A stretch of 64,000 nucleotides of DNA. Origin: Comamonas testosteroni TK102 (GTDB taxonomy: Bacteria > Pseudomonadota > Gammaproteobacteria > Burkholderiales > Burkholderiaceae_C). Positions 54,505 to 63,396 of the stretch are shown one piece after another (position 1 is the stretch's first letter; each line of letters begins with the position of its first letter). The DNA lies in contig NZ_CP006704.1 of assembly GCF_000739375.1 (NCBI RefSeq), positions 5,332,001 through 5,396,000 on the forward strand. Direction: 5' to 3'. The notes under the pieces are model-generated. The model worked only from the letters and a program-made list of their open reading frames with translations, ran no database searches and was not told where the DNA came from. The position numbers were made by a program, and so were the translations under genes.

Positions 54505-56685
54505 TCAGAACTTCATGTTCGCCGTGATCCAGAAGGTGCGGCCGGCCTGGGTCACGCCCGACACCGAGGAGCCGCCCTGGAAATAGCTGTTCACCCAGGT
54601 CGGCGTGCCGTTGACGCTGACCTGCTGGTACTTGCGGAAGTCCTTGTCGAACAGATTGAAGATGCTGGCGTTCAGGCTCAGGCTCTTGTTGACCTGATAG
54701 CTGCCGCCCAGATGGAACAGCGCATAGCCCTTGATATCGCCCACGGCATCGAACACGGCCTTGTTGGCATTGCTCAGATTGTCGTAGGAGCCGCTGAAGC
54801 GCGGGCTCTTGCTGCGGTACTCGCCGCGTGCCCACAGACGCCACTGGCTGCTCGGGGTCCAGTCCAGCTGGGCGCTGGCAATATGCTTGGCGGTGTTGGC
54901 CAGCTGACCGTTCTTGCGGCCTCCTTCGATCACCTCGCTGTTGGTCCAGGTGTAGCCGGCCTTGACGGCCCAGTCCTTGGCCAGCTGGGCGCGGCTGCTC
55001 AGCTCCAGACCCCAGGTCTTGGCCTTGTCCACATTGATGGCGTAATCGGCCGTGGGGTTGTAGGCGCAGCTGGAGATGGCTGCCGTGGCGCAGGAGCCGC
55101 CCGAGGCAATCTTGTCCTTGACATCGTTATGGAAGAAGGTGGCCGCGCTGGTCCAGCCCGCCTTGTTGTCGAACAGGGCCGACAGTTCCACATTGGTGCT
55201 GGTCTCGGGCTTGAGATTGGGGTTGCCGATATTGATGGTCGTGCCCTGGCCGCTGACGCCACTGACACCGTCGATCAGCTGGTTCAGGCGCGGCGCCTTG
55301 AAGCCCTGGCTCACGCCGCCCTTGAAGGTCCAGTTCGCTGTCGCATCCCAGACCAGATAGGCGCGCGGGCTGAACTGGCCGCCAAAGGCGTCATGGTGGT
55401 CATAGCGACCGCCCAGCGTGGCGGTCAGGCCCTGGCGCAGACGCCATTCGTCTTCCACGAACAGCGACCACATGGTCTGCTTGTGGCTTTGCGGCAGCAG
55501 GCCGTCCTTGAGCTTGGCATCCCAGAACTGGCCGCCCACGGTCAGCATATGGGCATCACCCACGGGCGCCACCAGCTTGCTGTCCAGCACCAGATTGGTG
55601 GTCTTGAGTTCGCGGTCTGCGCCACGGCGCGGGTCGTTGGTCGGCACTGCCGCGCCGGGAATGGTGCGACCGATGGTCTCGGTTTCGGTATGCATCAGGC
55701 TGCTTTCCAGCGTGCCGAAGCCCAGACGGCCGGTATGGCCGATGGTGACCTGATCGCGGTTGAAGCGCAGCGCATCCTTGTAACCGGGCGGATTGCGTGG
55801 CGCTTCCGCATCGCGATTGCCCAGACGGCCATCTTCGTTGTTGTACCAGGTGCGGCCCTGGTCCACATCCAGCCAGATATCGTGATAGCGGTTGGGCGTC
55901 AGCGTCAGCTTGGCACCCAGGCTGTGCTGACGGCTTTGCGCTGGCGCGGGGTTGCGTGCACCGGCGGGCTGGGCCGCGCCGGGTGCCAGCACCCAGTCGG
56001 AAGCGTCGCGGCTATAGGTGCTTCCGCGCACGGCCAGACCCAGCAGATCCTGCTTGATGGGACCGTTGACATAGAAGTTGCCGCGATACTGGTTGCCCCA
56101 TTCGCTGTCCTGCGGCAGGCCCATGCCCACGCTGACCTCGCCGCCCCATTCCTTGCTGACCTTGCGCGTGATGATGTTGATCACGCCGCCCATGGCGTCC
56201 GAACCGTAGAGCGTGGACATGGGGCCGCGAATGACCTCGATGCGTTCGATGGCCGAGATCGGCGGCATGAAGCTGGTCAGTGCCGCGCCGAAGCCGTTGG
56301 GCGTGACGTCGCCGGCCACGTTCTGGCGGCGCCCGTCGATCAGGATCAGCGTGTAGTCGCTGGGCATGCCGCGGATGCTGATGTCGAGGCCGCCGGTCTT
56401 GCCGGTGCCACCCATCACATCAATGCCTTCCACGCCCTGCAGGGCTTCGGCCAGATCGCGGAAGTTCTTGGTCTCCAGCTCCTGGCGCGTCACGACGGAG
56501 ATGGAGGCCGGGGCATTCTTCAGCTCCTGCTCGAAGCCGGAGGCCGAGACCACCACCTCCTCCATGGTGGACTCCCTGGCTTGCGCAAAAGCGGCAGTGC
56601 TGGCGCAGGTGGCGGCAGCGGCCAGGGCCAGTAAACGGGGTTGCCAGCCAATGCGGCAGGCGCGGCTGATAGCGGCGTTGGACAT
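54505..56685 (-). CDS. TonB-dependent outer-membrane receptor (FepA/CirA-like)
   Basis: The protein has 726 residues: signal peptide (RLLALAAAATCASTAAFAQA), TonB box MEEVVVSAS at about residue 41, and plug VVTRQELETKNFRDLAEALQ, LDISIRGMPSDYTLILIDGR, IERIEVIRGPMSTLYGSDAM and GGVINIITRK. The 22-stranded barrel ends TFWITANMKF with the terminal Phe. This plug sequence is the colicin I/FepA type, used for catecholate or haem-like iron chelates. Upstream (56880-56898) lies a perfect 19-base palindrome rather than a clear Fur box. Confidence 0.92.
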   Translation of the reverse strand: MSNAAISRACRIGWQPRLLALAAAATCASTAAFAQARESTMEEVVVSASGFEQELKNAPASISVVTRQELETKNFRDLAEALQGVEGIDVMGGTGKTGGLDISIRGMPSDYTLILIDGRRQNVAGDVTPNGFGAALTSFMPPISAIERIEVIRGPMSTLYGSDAMGGVINIITRKVSKEWGGEVSVGMGLPQDSEWGNQYRGNFYVNGPIKQDLLGLAVRGSTYSRDASDWVLAPGAAQPAGARNPAPAQSRQHSLGAKLTLTPNRYHDIWLDVDQGRTWYNNEDGRLGNRDAEAPRNPPGYKDALRFNRDQVTIGHTGRLGFGTLESSLMHTETETIGRTIPGAAVPTNDPRRGADRELKTTNLVLDSKLVAPVGDAHMLTVGGQFWDAKLKDGLLPQSHKQTMWSLFVEDEWRLRQGLTATLGGRYDHHDAFGGQFSPRAYLVWDATANWTFKGGVSQGFKAPRLNQLIDGVSGVSGQGTTINIGNPNLKPETSTNVELSALFDNKAGWTSAATFFHNDVKDKIASGGSCATAAISSCAYNPTADYAINVDKAKTWGLELSSRAQLAKDWAVKAGYTWTNSEVIEGGRKNGQLANTAKHIASAQLDWTPSSQWRLWARGEYRSKSPRFSGSYDNLSNANKAVFDAVGDIKGYALFHLGGSYQVNKSLSLNASIFNLFDKDFRKYQQVSVNGTPTWVNSYFQGGSSVSGVTQAGRTFWITANMKF

Positions 56686-56879
56686 GATGACTCCTCGGCC
56701 TGCCCTGGGGGCAGGTCGTTCACAAACAGGGGTAGAAAGCGGTGGCCCGTGGGGCCTTCTTGGCAGCTGGCAGGCAGCTTGAGGGAGACAAAGCCGAGGT
56801 TGTATGTGACGTTATGGGCTCTGACGGTTGCAATTATGTATTTTTTGTAAACGCAAACCAGTCTCATTCGCCATCTGTT

Positions 56880-56898
56880 TGTAGGTTATTCACCTACA
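56880..56898. promoter_or_regulatory. Perfect 19-base palindrome upstream of the second TonB receptor gene
   Basis: TGTAGGTTATTCACCTACA has seven-base arms and a five-base spacer, 195 bases upstream of the receptor start. It looks like a repressor or activator site (for example AraC, TetR or GntR type), not a Fur box. No regulator gene is adjacent in this window. Confidence 0.6.
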
Positions 56899-56977
56899 TC
56901 AAACTTTGCGTGGTATTGCGCGCGCACCGGCAAGCCCGAGAAGATATGAGCAGTTTCGCGCGAGCCGGAACACCATG

Positions 56978-57011
56978 AAAAAAGCGCCCTGACCCTTTCG
57001 GGCAGAGCGCT
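56978..57011 (-). terminator. Rho-independent terminator after slt
   Basis: On the minus strand AGCGCTCTGCCC, a GAAA tetraloop, GGGTCAGGGCGCT and six T form an imperfect stem, 43 bases after the slt stop. Confidence 0.75.
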
Positions 57012-57054
57012 GCAGGCGGTGGATCGGCGAGCCGTCCGTTCGCACTGCCGATGC

Positions 57055-59034
57055 TTACGGCAGATCCTTCATGGTTTCGGGATCATTGGCCGGGCGCGGG
57101 CCTATGGTGCCCAGACGGCTTTTGAGCGACTGCGGCTGGCCGGTGATCAGCGCCGCATAGCTGGTGGTGTTGGAGAGCACCTTCTTCACATAGTCGCGGG
57201 TCTCGCTGAAGGGCACGTTTTCTGCCCAGATAGCAGCGTCCAGCGTAGGCCCGTTGCGCCAGTTGCGCGGGCGGCCCGGACCGGCGTTGTAGCCTGCGGC
57301 CGCCAGCGCCATCGAGCCCTCGAAGTCGTCAAGCGCCAGCTTGAGGTAGGAGGTGCCGATGGTGATATTGGTGTCGCGGTCGTTGATCATGTCGGGCGTG
57401 AAGCCCGTCATGCCGATCTTCCTGGCCGTCCAGCGCGCCGTGGCCGGCATCACCTGCATCAGCCCCGAGGCGCCTACGCCCGAGCGCGCATCCATGATGA
57501 AACGGCTCTCCTGGCGGATCAGGCCGTAGACATAGGCCGGGTCCAGCCCGATATTGCGCGACTTGGCCAGCACCGTGTCGTGATAGGGCATGGGAAAGCG
57601 CTGCTTCCAGTCGGCAAAGGTCTTGGTGCGCTCGCTGGTGTTGATGCAGCGATCCCAGACCTGGCGCTCGCAGGCCAGATCGGCGGCCGCATACAGCTCG
57701 CGGTCTTCCATGCCGCCGGGCTGGTGCAGATTGGTGGAGTAGTTCCACTCGCGCACGCCCTCGCTGCGCAGTCCCATGCCGATGGCATACAGGCCGCGAT
57801 TGAGACCGGGGTTGCTGCGCACAGCCGCCTTTTCCTGCGCCGTCAACGGTGCCGGTGCAGGCGGCACCGTGATGCGCTGGCCGATCTCCTCCAGCGCCAG
57901 CTGCTCGTAGAAGCTGCCGTTGCCGGCCGTGTCTTCGAGCAACTGCCGTGCTTCGGCCTTTTCCTCGGCATTGGGGCGACCTGCAAGCATGGCCCTGGCC
58001 TTCCAGTAGGCCCAGGTCGGGTCGGTGCGCTCCGGGCCCATGGCGTCGATGGCGCGGCGAACGGCCTTCCAGTCGCCGGCGCGCAGCGCGGCACGGGCCT
58101 TCCAGCCCAGCAGGTCATCGCTCAGGTCTTCGTTGCGGCGCACCTTGCCGAAATAGCCGTTGGCATCGGGCGAGAGCTTGAAGGCGGCCTGCTTGCCGAC
58201 CACGGCCCAGGCCCAGTTGCGCTCCTCTCCATTGAGCTGGGCGCCCCAGCCGCCGTCGATCTGGGTGGCGGCCGCATCGGGGTCGCTGGCCGCCATGCGG
58301 ATCAGCGCCAGCAGGGCCAGCTCCTTGCGCTCGCGGCCGCGCGCCTTGCTCTGGCCTGACAGGTATTTGGCGGGCGAGGCAAACACCTGCGCCACCTGGT
58401 CGGCCGCTTCGGGGGCGACGATGGCCACCGCATCACGGGCCGCCTTCTGGCGATTGGCTTCGGTGGCCACACGGGCACGGCGCCAGACATCGGCGTCGGT
58501 GATCAGCTTGCTCGCATACAGCTGGCCGGCGGCCGTGGTGCAGCCGTCATCGGCATCTTTTTGCGCCATCCATAGATCGCGTACCTGCTGGCCCACATTG
58601 GGTGCCCCCCGGCCTTGCAGGGCGTCGGCCAGCAGGGCGTAGCAGGTGACGGACTTGTCGTCGCGCATGCGGAACCTGGGATAGACCTGGCTGAAGGTGC
58701 TCCAGTCGCGCTGCTTGCCCAGCAGCAGCAGCCAGTCGTTGCGCAAGCGGTCTTCCTGGTAGGTGCCGGCGTAACGGTTCAGAAAGCCCTGGATTTCATC
58801 GGGCGATGCGGTCTCCAGACGGTTCTTGAGTTCCCAGTAAGCGGCCCAAGGTTCGAGGGGGTGACCGGCAGCCTGGGGCAGGAGCTGGGTCAGCGCCGCC
58901 TGATTGCGGCTGCGGAATGCTTTTTGCATGTCCAGCAACACGGCGTCGCCCGGGTTCTGTGCCTGCGCAAAAGGAGCAGCTACAGTCAACAGGGAAGCCG
59001 CACAAAGCGGTGTCAAAATCTTCAGCCAGTGCAT
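57055..59034 (-). CDS. slt: Soluble lytic murein transglycosylase
   Basis: The 659-residue protein has a signal peptide (LCAASLLTVAAPFAQAQNP), a long alpha-superhelical doughnut (TPR-like, about 30-440) and a C-terminal transglycosylase domain with the catalytic Glu in YGLIRQESRFIMDARSGVGA. SGLMQVMPATARW and LALDDFEGSMALAAAGYNAG follow. It cleaves the glycan strand of peptidoglycan in the periplasm, forming 1,6-anhydro ends. It is divergent from the folate gene, with only 15 bases between start codons. Confidence 0.94.
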   Translation of the reverse strand: MHWLKILTPLCAASLLTVAAPFAQAQNPGDAVLLDMQKAFRSRNQAALTQLLPQAAGHPLEPWAAYWELKNRLETASPDEIQGFLNRYAGTYQEDRLRNDWLLLLGKQRDWSTFSQVYPRFRMRDDKSVTCYALLADALQGRGAPNVGQQVRDLWMAQKDADDGCTTAAGQLYASKLITDADVWRRARVATEANRQKAARDAVAIVAPEAADQVAQVFASPAKYLSGQSKARGRERKELALLALIRMAASDPDAAATQIDGGWGAQLNGEERNWAWAVVGKQAAFKLSPDANGYFGKVRRNEDLSDDLLGWKARAALRAGDWKAVRRAIDAMGPERTDPTWAYWKARAMLAGRPNAEEKAEARQLLEDTAGNGSFYEQLALEEIGQRITVPPAPAPLTAQEKAAVRSNPGLNRGLYAIGMGLRSEGVREWNYSTNLHQPGGMEDRELYAAADLACERQVWDRCINTSERTKTFADWKQRFPMPYHDTVLAKSRNIGLDPAYVYGLIRQESRFIMDARSGVGASGLMQVMPATARWTARKIGMTGFTPDMINDRDTNITIGTSYLKLALDDFEGSMALAAAGYNAGPGRPRNWRNGPTLDAAIWAENVPFSETRDYVKKVLSNTTSYAALITGQPQSLKSRLGTIGPRPANDPETMKDLP

Positions 59035-59049
59035 GGAGGAAATTATCCG

Positions 59050-59622
59050 ATGGACAAAGCAGCGTTACGCCGCAAGTTGATTGAACTGCGCCTCAACCTT
59101 CCAGATCGCCTGCAACGCGCCGATGCGCTGCAGCAGGTGATGCGCTTTTGGCTGATGGAACGGCCCGATACCGTGATTGGCGCCTACTGGCCCATCAAGG
59201 GTGAATTCGATCCGCTGCCAGCCCTGCATCGCTGGAAGGAAGATGGCGAGCTACAGGGTACTCCACAACGGCGCAGAATCGGGCTGCCGGTGATCGACAA
59301 ACAGCGCAAGACGCTGAGTTTTCACGCCTGGTACCCCGGTTGCCCCATGGAGGAGGACGCCTATGGCATTCCCAAGCCCAAGGATACCGAACTGCTGGTG
59401 CCCACGCTGCTGTTTGTCCCCTGCGTAGGTTATGCGGCCGGCGGCTACCGTCTCGGCTATGGCGGCGGTTTCTATGACCGCACGCTGGCCGAGCTGAGCC
59501 CGCGCCCCTTCACCGTGGGCCTGGGCTACACCAATGGCTATGTCGATGACTTCCAGCCCGAGACGCATGATCTGCCGCTGGACGCCATCCTCAACGACAA
59601 CGGTGTGGTCTGGCCCGTCTGA
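59050..59622 (+). CDS. 5-formyltetrahydrofolate cyclo-ligase
   Basis: The 190-residue enzyme is close to the family's length. MDKAALRRKLIELRLNLPDR is the typical basic N-terminus, and the ATP/folate loop GYRLGYGGGFYDRTLAEL is diagnostic. It converts 5-formyl-THF to 5,10-methenyl-THF with ATP. The start codon is 15 bases from the divergent slt start, so the two promoters must overlap each other's coding region. Confidence 0.92.
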   Translation: MDKAALRRKLIELRLNLPDRLQRADALQQVMRFWLMERPDTVIGAYWPIKGEFDPLPALHRWKEDGELQGTPQRRRIGLPVIDKQRKTLSFHAWYPGCPMEEDAYGIPKPKDTELLVPTLLFVPCVGYAAGGYRLGYGGGFYDRTLAELSPRPFTVGLGYTNGYVDDFQPETHDLPLDAILNDNGVVWPV

Positions 59623-59641
59623 ACCCCTATTTCGCTTTGCC

Positions 59642-59902
59642 ATGAGTCGTCCCCGCAAGAACATTCCCCAGCGCAGCTATCGCCCGCGCCCCCCGCTGAC
59701 CGTGATGCGGTCGCCGCTGACCGAGCTCGAGCTGCAGCGGCTGCAAACCCATATGCGTCGCCATGGCCCGCTCAGCCTGACAGCGCGCCAGCACGATGCC
59801 ATCTGGGACTTTCTGTTCGAGCGCCCGGAAAGCCAGGCCTGGCTCAGCCAGATGACGGCGCAGATTCAGGCCGGCCAGATCGCCACGCGCCCCAGCGCCT
59901 GA
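59642..59902 (+). CDS. Small conserved hypothetical protein
   Basis: An 86-residue basic protein starting SRPRKNIPQRSYRPRPPLTV, then a helical segment SPLTELELQRLQTHMRRHGP and IWDFLFERPESQAWLSQMTA. There is no signal or membrane segment and I recognise no domain. It follows the folate gene by 19 bases and may be co-transcribed. The basic N-terminus would fit nucleic-acid or ribosome contact, but that is a guess. Confidence 0.55.
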   Translation: MSRPRKNIPQRSYRPRPPLTVMRSPLTELELQRLQTHMRRHGPLSLTARQHDAIWDFLFERPESQAWLSQMTAQIQAGQIATRPSA

Positions 59903-59955
59903 GTCGGGTCCATAGCGTAGACGCTCATCATTGAGGAGCATCTACCGCATTTAAT

Positions 59956-59993
59956 AAAAGGACTTCAGAGTCTTTTAGACCTGAAGTCCTTTT
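59956..59993. terminator. Bidirectional hairpin terminator between the small gene and queC
   Basis: AAAAGGACTTCAG, twelve bases, then CTGAAGTCCTTTT: a perfect 13-base stem flanked by A and T runs, so it can stop transcription from both sides. Confidence 0.85.
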
Positions 59994-60000
59994 ATATCAA

Positions 60001-60016
60001 GCGCAAGAAGCTATCA
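60001..60016 (+). repeat. Short dispersed repeat (GCGCAAGAAGCTATCA)
   Basis: GCGCAAGAAGCTATCA lies between the terminator hairpin and the queC stop. Related copies are at 21336-21358 and, on the minus strand, 36091-36120. Confidence 0.45.
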
Positions 60017-60019
60017 GTT

Positions 60020-60781
60020 TCAAGCCGACTGGCTGGCGCGCCAGTTGTGCCAGCCCGATGCACGCAGCTCGCAGGCCGGGCAGCTGCCGCAGCCATAGCC
60101 CCAGTCGTGCAGCACATCGCGCGTGCCCTGGTAGCAGGTGTGGGTCTCGGTGCGAATCAGCTCCACCAGATCGCTGCCGCCCAGATCATGGGCCAGCTGC
60201 CAGGTCTGGGCCTTGTCCAGCCACATCAGCGGCGTATCGATGCGCAGCCGGCGCTCCAGGCCCAGGTTCAGCGCCAGCTGCTGGGCCTTCATGGTGTCGT
60301 CGCGGCAATCGGGATATCCGGAGTAATCGGTCTCGCAGACACCGGTGACGATCACCGTCAGCCCGCGGCGATAGGCCAGCGCGCCGGCCAGCGTCAGGAA
60401 CAGCAGATTGCGGCCCGGCACAAAGGTGTTGGGCAGGCCATCGGCCTGCATGGCAAAAGCCACGTCCTCGGTCAGGGAGGAGCCGCCGATCTGCTTGAGC
60501 ACGTCGAGCGACAGCACATGGTCCTCGCCCAGACGCGGCGCCCACTGGGGAAAGCGCTGAGCCAGCTGCTCGCGCACGCCGGCGCGCACCTGCATCTCCA
60601 CGCTGTGGCGCTGGCCGTAGTCAAAGCCCAGCGTTTCCACGCGCTCGAACATGGCCAGGGCCTGGGCCAGGCAGGTGGTCGAGTCCTGACCGCCCGAGAA
60701 CAGCACCAGCGCGCCCTTGTGGTGACCAGCCCCTGCCACAGGCGCGGCCAGGTTTGCAGAAGAAGTGGAAGTATTTGCCAT
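60020..60781 (-). CDS. queC: 7-cyano-7-deazaguanine synthase
   Basis: The 253 residues have the PP-loop [20 protein letters not shown], then [57 protein letters not shown], and the zinc site near the C-terminus, [16 protein letters not shown]. It makes preQ0 from 7-carboxy-7-deazaguanine, ATP and ammonia for queuosine. The first 20 residues (ending AGAGHHKG) are variable, so the true start could be slightly downstream. Confidence 0.95.
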   Translation of the reverse strand: MANTSTSSANLAAPVAGAGHHKGALVLFSGGQDSTTCLAQALAMFERVETLGFDYGQRHSVEMQVRAGVREQLAQRFPQWAPRLGEDHVLSLDVLKQIGGSSLTEDVAFAMQADGLPNTFVPGRNLLFLTLAGALAYRRGLTVIVTGVCETDYSGYPDCRDDTMKAQQLALNLGLERRLRIDTPLMWLDKAQTWQLAHDLGGSDLVELIRTETHTCYQGTRDVLHDWGYGCGSCPACELRASGWHNWRASQSA

Positions 60782-60897
60782 AGTGGTGCAATTACATCAT
60801 CTGCCGCGCCGCCCAGACATGACTGTGGAATCAAAACGCACAGACCGCCGGGCCCAAGCTTGATAAGCTCGGCGGCAGATACACACGGGAGTCCGCC

Positions 60898-61578
60898 ATG
60901 AAGCTCTATATCGGCAACAAGAATTACTCGTCCTGGTCCATGCGGCCCTGGGTGCTGATGCGCCAAAGCGGCATCAGCTTCGAAGAGCTCACACTGCGCT
61001 TTGACAGCTTTGCGCCCGACTCCAGCTTCAAGCTGCAGGCGCTGGCACTCGCCCCCACCGGCAAGGTGCCACTGCTGGTCGACGAGGGGCTGATCATCTG
61101 GGACAGCCTGGCCATCTGCGAATACTTGGCCGAGCGCTTTCCCGACAAGCATCTGTGGCCGCAGACCGTGGCCCAGCGTGCCCGTGCGCGCAGCTTGGTG
61201 GCACAGATGCACAGCGGCTTCGGTGCGCTGCGCAGCTTCTGCCCCATGAATATCGAAGCCCAGCTGCAGGAGACTGGCGCCCGGCTCTGGGCCGAGCATG
61301 CCGACCTGCGCAGCGACGTCCAGCAGCTCGAAGAACTCTGGACCCCGCTGCTGAGCGCCGCCAGCGGCCCCATGCTGTTTGACCAGTTCAGCATTGCCGA
61401 TGCCTTTTTTGCGCCGGTCTGCATGCGCATCAACAGCTACGGCCTGCCGACCTCGGCCCCGGTACGCGCCTATGTGCAGCGCGTCACCCAGCTGCCCGCC
61501 ACCCAGGAATGGATTCAGGCGGCCCTGGCCGAGCAGGATTTTCTGCAGTTCGAAGAGCCCTATCGCCAGCAGCGCTGA
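60898..61578 (+). CDS. Glutathione S-transferase family protein
   Basis: The 226 residues have an N-terminal thioredoxin-like domain ([20 protein letters not shown] with the usual catalytic Ser, then [20 protein letters not shown]), followed by an all-helical domain ([20 protein letters not shown], containing the N-capping Asp). It is cytoplasmic and conjugates or isomerises electrophiles with glutathione. The gene starts 117 bases from the divergent queC. Confidence 0.9.
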   Translation: MKLYIGNKNYSSWSMRPWVLMRQSGISFEELTLRFDSFAPDSSFKLQALALAPTGKVPLLVDEGLIIWDSLAICEYLAERFPDKHLWPQTVAQRARARSLVAQMHSGFGALRSFCPMNIEAQLQETGARLWAEHADLRSDVQQLEELWTPLLSAASGPMLFDQFSIADAFFAPVCMRINSYGLPTSAPVRAYVQRVTQLPATQEWIQAALAEQDFLQFEEPYRQQR

Positions 61579-61637
61579 GGCAGCAATCCCGCAATCGCGG
61601 TATCTGCAGGCCGACGCGCAGCCACTACCATGGCAGC

Positions 61638-62900
61638 ATGAGTGAATTCAAGGTTTTCAAGGTAGGTGGCGCGGTGCGCGATGCATTGCTGGGCCTGCCC
61701 GTCAACGACACGGACTGGGTGGTGGTCGGAGCCACACCGGAGCAGATGAGCGCGCGCGGCTTCGTGCCCGTGGGGCGCGACTTTCCGGTGTTCCTGCACC
61801 CTCAGACCCATGAGGAATACGCGCTGGCGCGCACCGAGCGCAAGAACGGCATGGGCTATCGCGGCTTTGTGGTGCACACCGCCGCCGATGTGACACTGGA
61901 AGAAGACCTGGCGCGGCGCGATCTCACCATCAACTCCATCGCCGCTCCTGCGGACTGGAGAGGCAAGGACGAGCTTCAGGACCTGGTGGACCCCTATCAC
62001 GGCCAGCAGGATCTGAAGGACCGCGTGCTGCGCCATGTGACCGATGCCTTTCGCGAAGACCCGGTGCGCATTCTGCGTCTGGCGCGCTTTGCGGCGCGCT
62101 TCACCGACTTCCGCGTCGCGCCCGAAACCATGGAGCTCATGCGCGAGATGGTGGCGGCCGGCGAGGTCGATGCCCTGGTTCCCGAGCGCGTTTGGCAGGA
62201 AATCAGCCGCGGCCTGATGGAGGAGCGGCCCTCGCGCATGTTCGACATCCTGCGCGAATGCGGAGCGCTGGTCCGGCTGCTGCCCGAACTCGACAGACTC
62301 TGGGGCGTGCCTCAGCGCGCCGAATACCACCCAGAGATCGATTGCGGCGTGCATGCCATGATGGTGCTGGACATGTCGGCGCGCCTGCAGGCTCCGCTGT
62401 CCGTGCGCTTTGCCTGCCTGTGCCATGACTTCGGCAAAGGCACCACGCCGGCCGATGTCCTGCCCCGCCATATCGGCCATGAACAGCGCAGCGCCCGTCT
62501 GCTGCTGCAGGTCTGCGAGCGCTGGCGCGTGCCCAACGACTGCAAGGAGCTGGCCGAGGTCGTGGCACGCGAACATGGCAACCTCCACCGCAGCAACGAA
62601 CTCAACGCCGCCGCCCTGCTGCGCCTGCTGGAGCGCTGCGATGCCATCCGCAAGCCCCAGCGCTTCGAGGAAGCCCTGCAGGCCTGCGAATGCGATGCAC
62701 GCGGCCGGCTGGGTTTTGAAGAGACGGCCTACCCGCAGCACCAGCGCCTGGGCAATGCCCTGAAGGCGGCACTTGCCGTGGAAACCGCTCCCGTTGCCCA
62801 GGCGGCAGCGCAGCGCGGCCTCAAGGGCAAGGCCATCGGCGATGCCGTAAGCAAGGCGCGCGAGCAGGCGATTGCCGCCTATCTGGAAGGCGGCGCCTAG
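61638..62900 (+). CDS. cca: CCA-adding enzyme (tRNA nucleotidyltransferase, multifunctional)
   Basis: From ATG 61638 the protein has 420 residues: class II nucleotidyltransferase head [20 protein letters not shown] and NDTDWVVVG (catalytic Asp-x-Asp), [13 protein letters not shown] (RRD motif), neck and body, then an HD phosphohydrolase region with [23 protein letters not shown] and [20 protein letters not shown]. It adds CCA to tRNA 3' ends; the HD domain gives 2',3'-cyclic phosphatase activity. An extended frame from 61509 overlaps the GST gene and is rejected. Confidence 0.95.
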   Translation: MSEFKVFKVGGAVRDALLGLPVNDTDWVVVGATPEQMSARGFVPVGRDFPVFLHPQTHEEYALARTERKNGMGYRGFVVHTAADVTLEEDLARRDLTINSIAAPADWRGKDELQDLVDPYHGQQDLKDRVLRHVTDAFREDPVRILRLARFAARFTDFRVAPETMELMREMVAAGEVDALVPERVWQEISRGLMEERPSRMFDILRECGALVRLLPELDRLWGVPQRAEYHPEIDCGVHAMMVLDMSARLQAPLSVRFACLCHDFGKGTTPADVLPRHIGHEQRSARLLLQVCERWRVPNDCKELAEVVAREHGNLHRSNELNAAALLRLLERCDAIRKPQRFEEALQACECDARGRLGFEETAYPQHQRLGNALKAALAVETAPVAQAAAQRGLKGKAIGDAVSKAREQAIAAYLEGGA

Positions 62901-63396
62901 CCGTCAGCGCACCGAGGCCCGAGAGGCAAGGATGGGCGCAGCTTGAGTTAAGTCAAAGAAGGTATGCTGCAGCCATTGCACAGTACGAGACGGCGGTGGC
63001 GATGCGCTCCGCCAAGGCCATGCAGCGGGTCACGAAACCCGCTGTAACAGCCATGCCTTAACGGCGTGGTTTTAGAACATGCTTACGATCTCCTCGGGCC
63101 GCGACAGAGGCTTTGCGGGATGGGATGCGAGGGGGCGCCCCCCGCGCGCGATACCGCAGACCGCCCCTGACCGGGCGTGCGCAAAGCCCCTGTCCCGTAG
63201 GGTTGGAGCGAAATCGGGCGATTTGCGGCGCGCTGACTCCTGCTTGCACCCCGGTGCAAGCGGCGAGCCATCGCTTCGAACTCATCCCGCTTGCGCTCCA
63301 ACGCGGCTACGTAGAAATCGTAAACACGTTCTTAAACGGGCAAGTGTCCGGCCCACAGGCCACGGCCTTGCCCTCTTGCTTCAAGGAGGTGCTCTG
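62901..63396. other. Long intergenic region with several hairpins upstream of adh
   Basis: About 500 bases without a convincing gene. It contains an 18-base near-perfect inverted repeat (63100-63117 with 63180-63197, 16 matches), a perfect nine-base stem-loop GCTTGCACC/GGTGCAAGC at 63242-63261, and GTTGGAGCG (63202-63210) pairing with CGCTCCAAC (63294-63302) around it. A 72-codon minus-strand frame (63083-63301) covers it, but I find no family. An AAGGAGG ribosome site starts at 63383. Confidence 0.55.

Larger units (their letters stand above)
56686..57054. other. Intergenic region upstream of the second TonB receptor
   Basis: About 370 bases without a gene, serving as promoter region for the receptor (leftward) and 3' flank of slt. 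It contains the palindrome at 56880-56898 and the slt terminator at 56978-57011. Positions 56815-56900 are AT-richer than the rest. Confidence 0.55.

Noticed and set aside
54490..56634. Open frame of 714 codons antisense to the second TonB receptor
   Set aside because: The receptor on the opposite strand has plug and barrel signatures throughout; the antisense product has none.
63083..63301. Minus-strand 72-codon frame beginning [18 protein letters not shown]
   Set aside because: The start looks protein-like, but there is no recognised family, no clear ribosome site, and the DNA is dominated by inverted repeats. It is left as unassigned.
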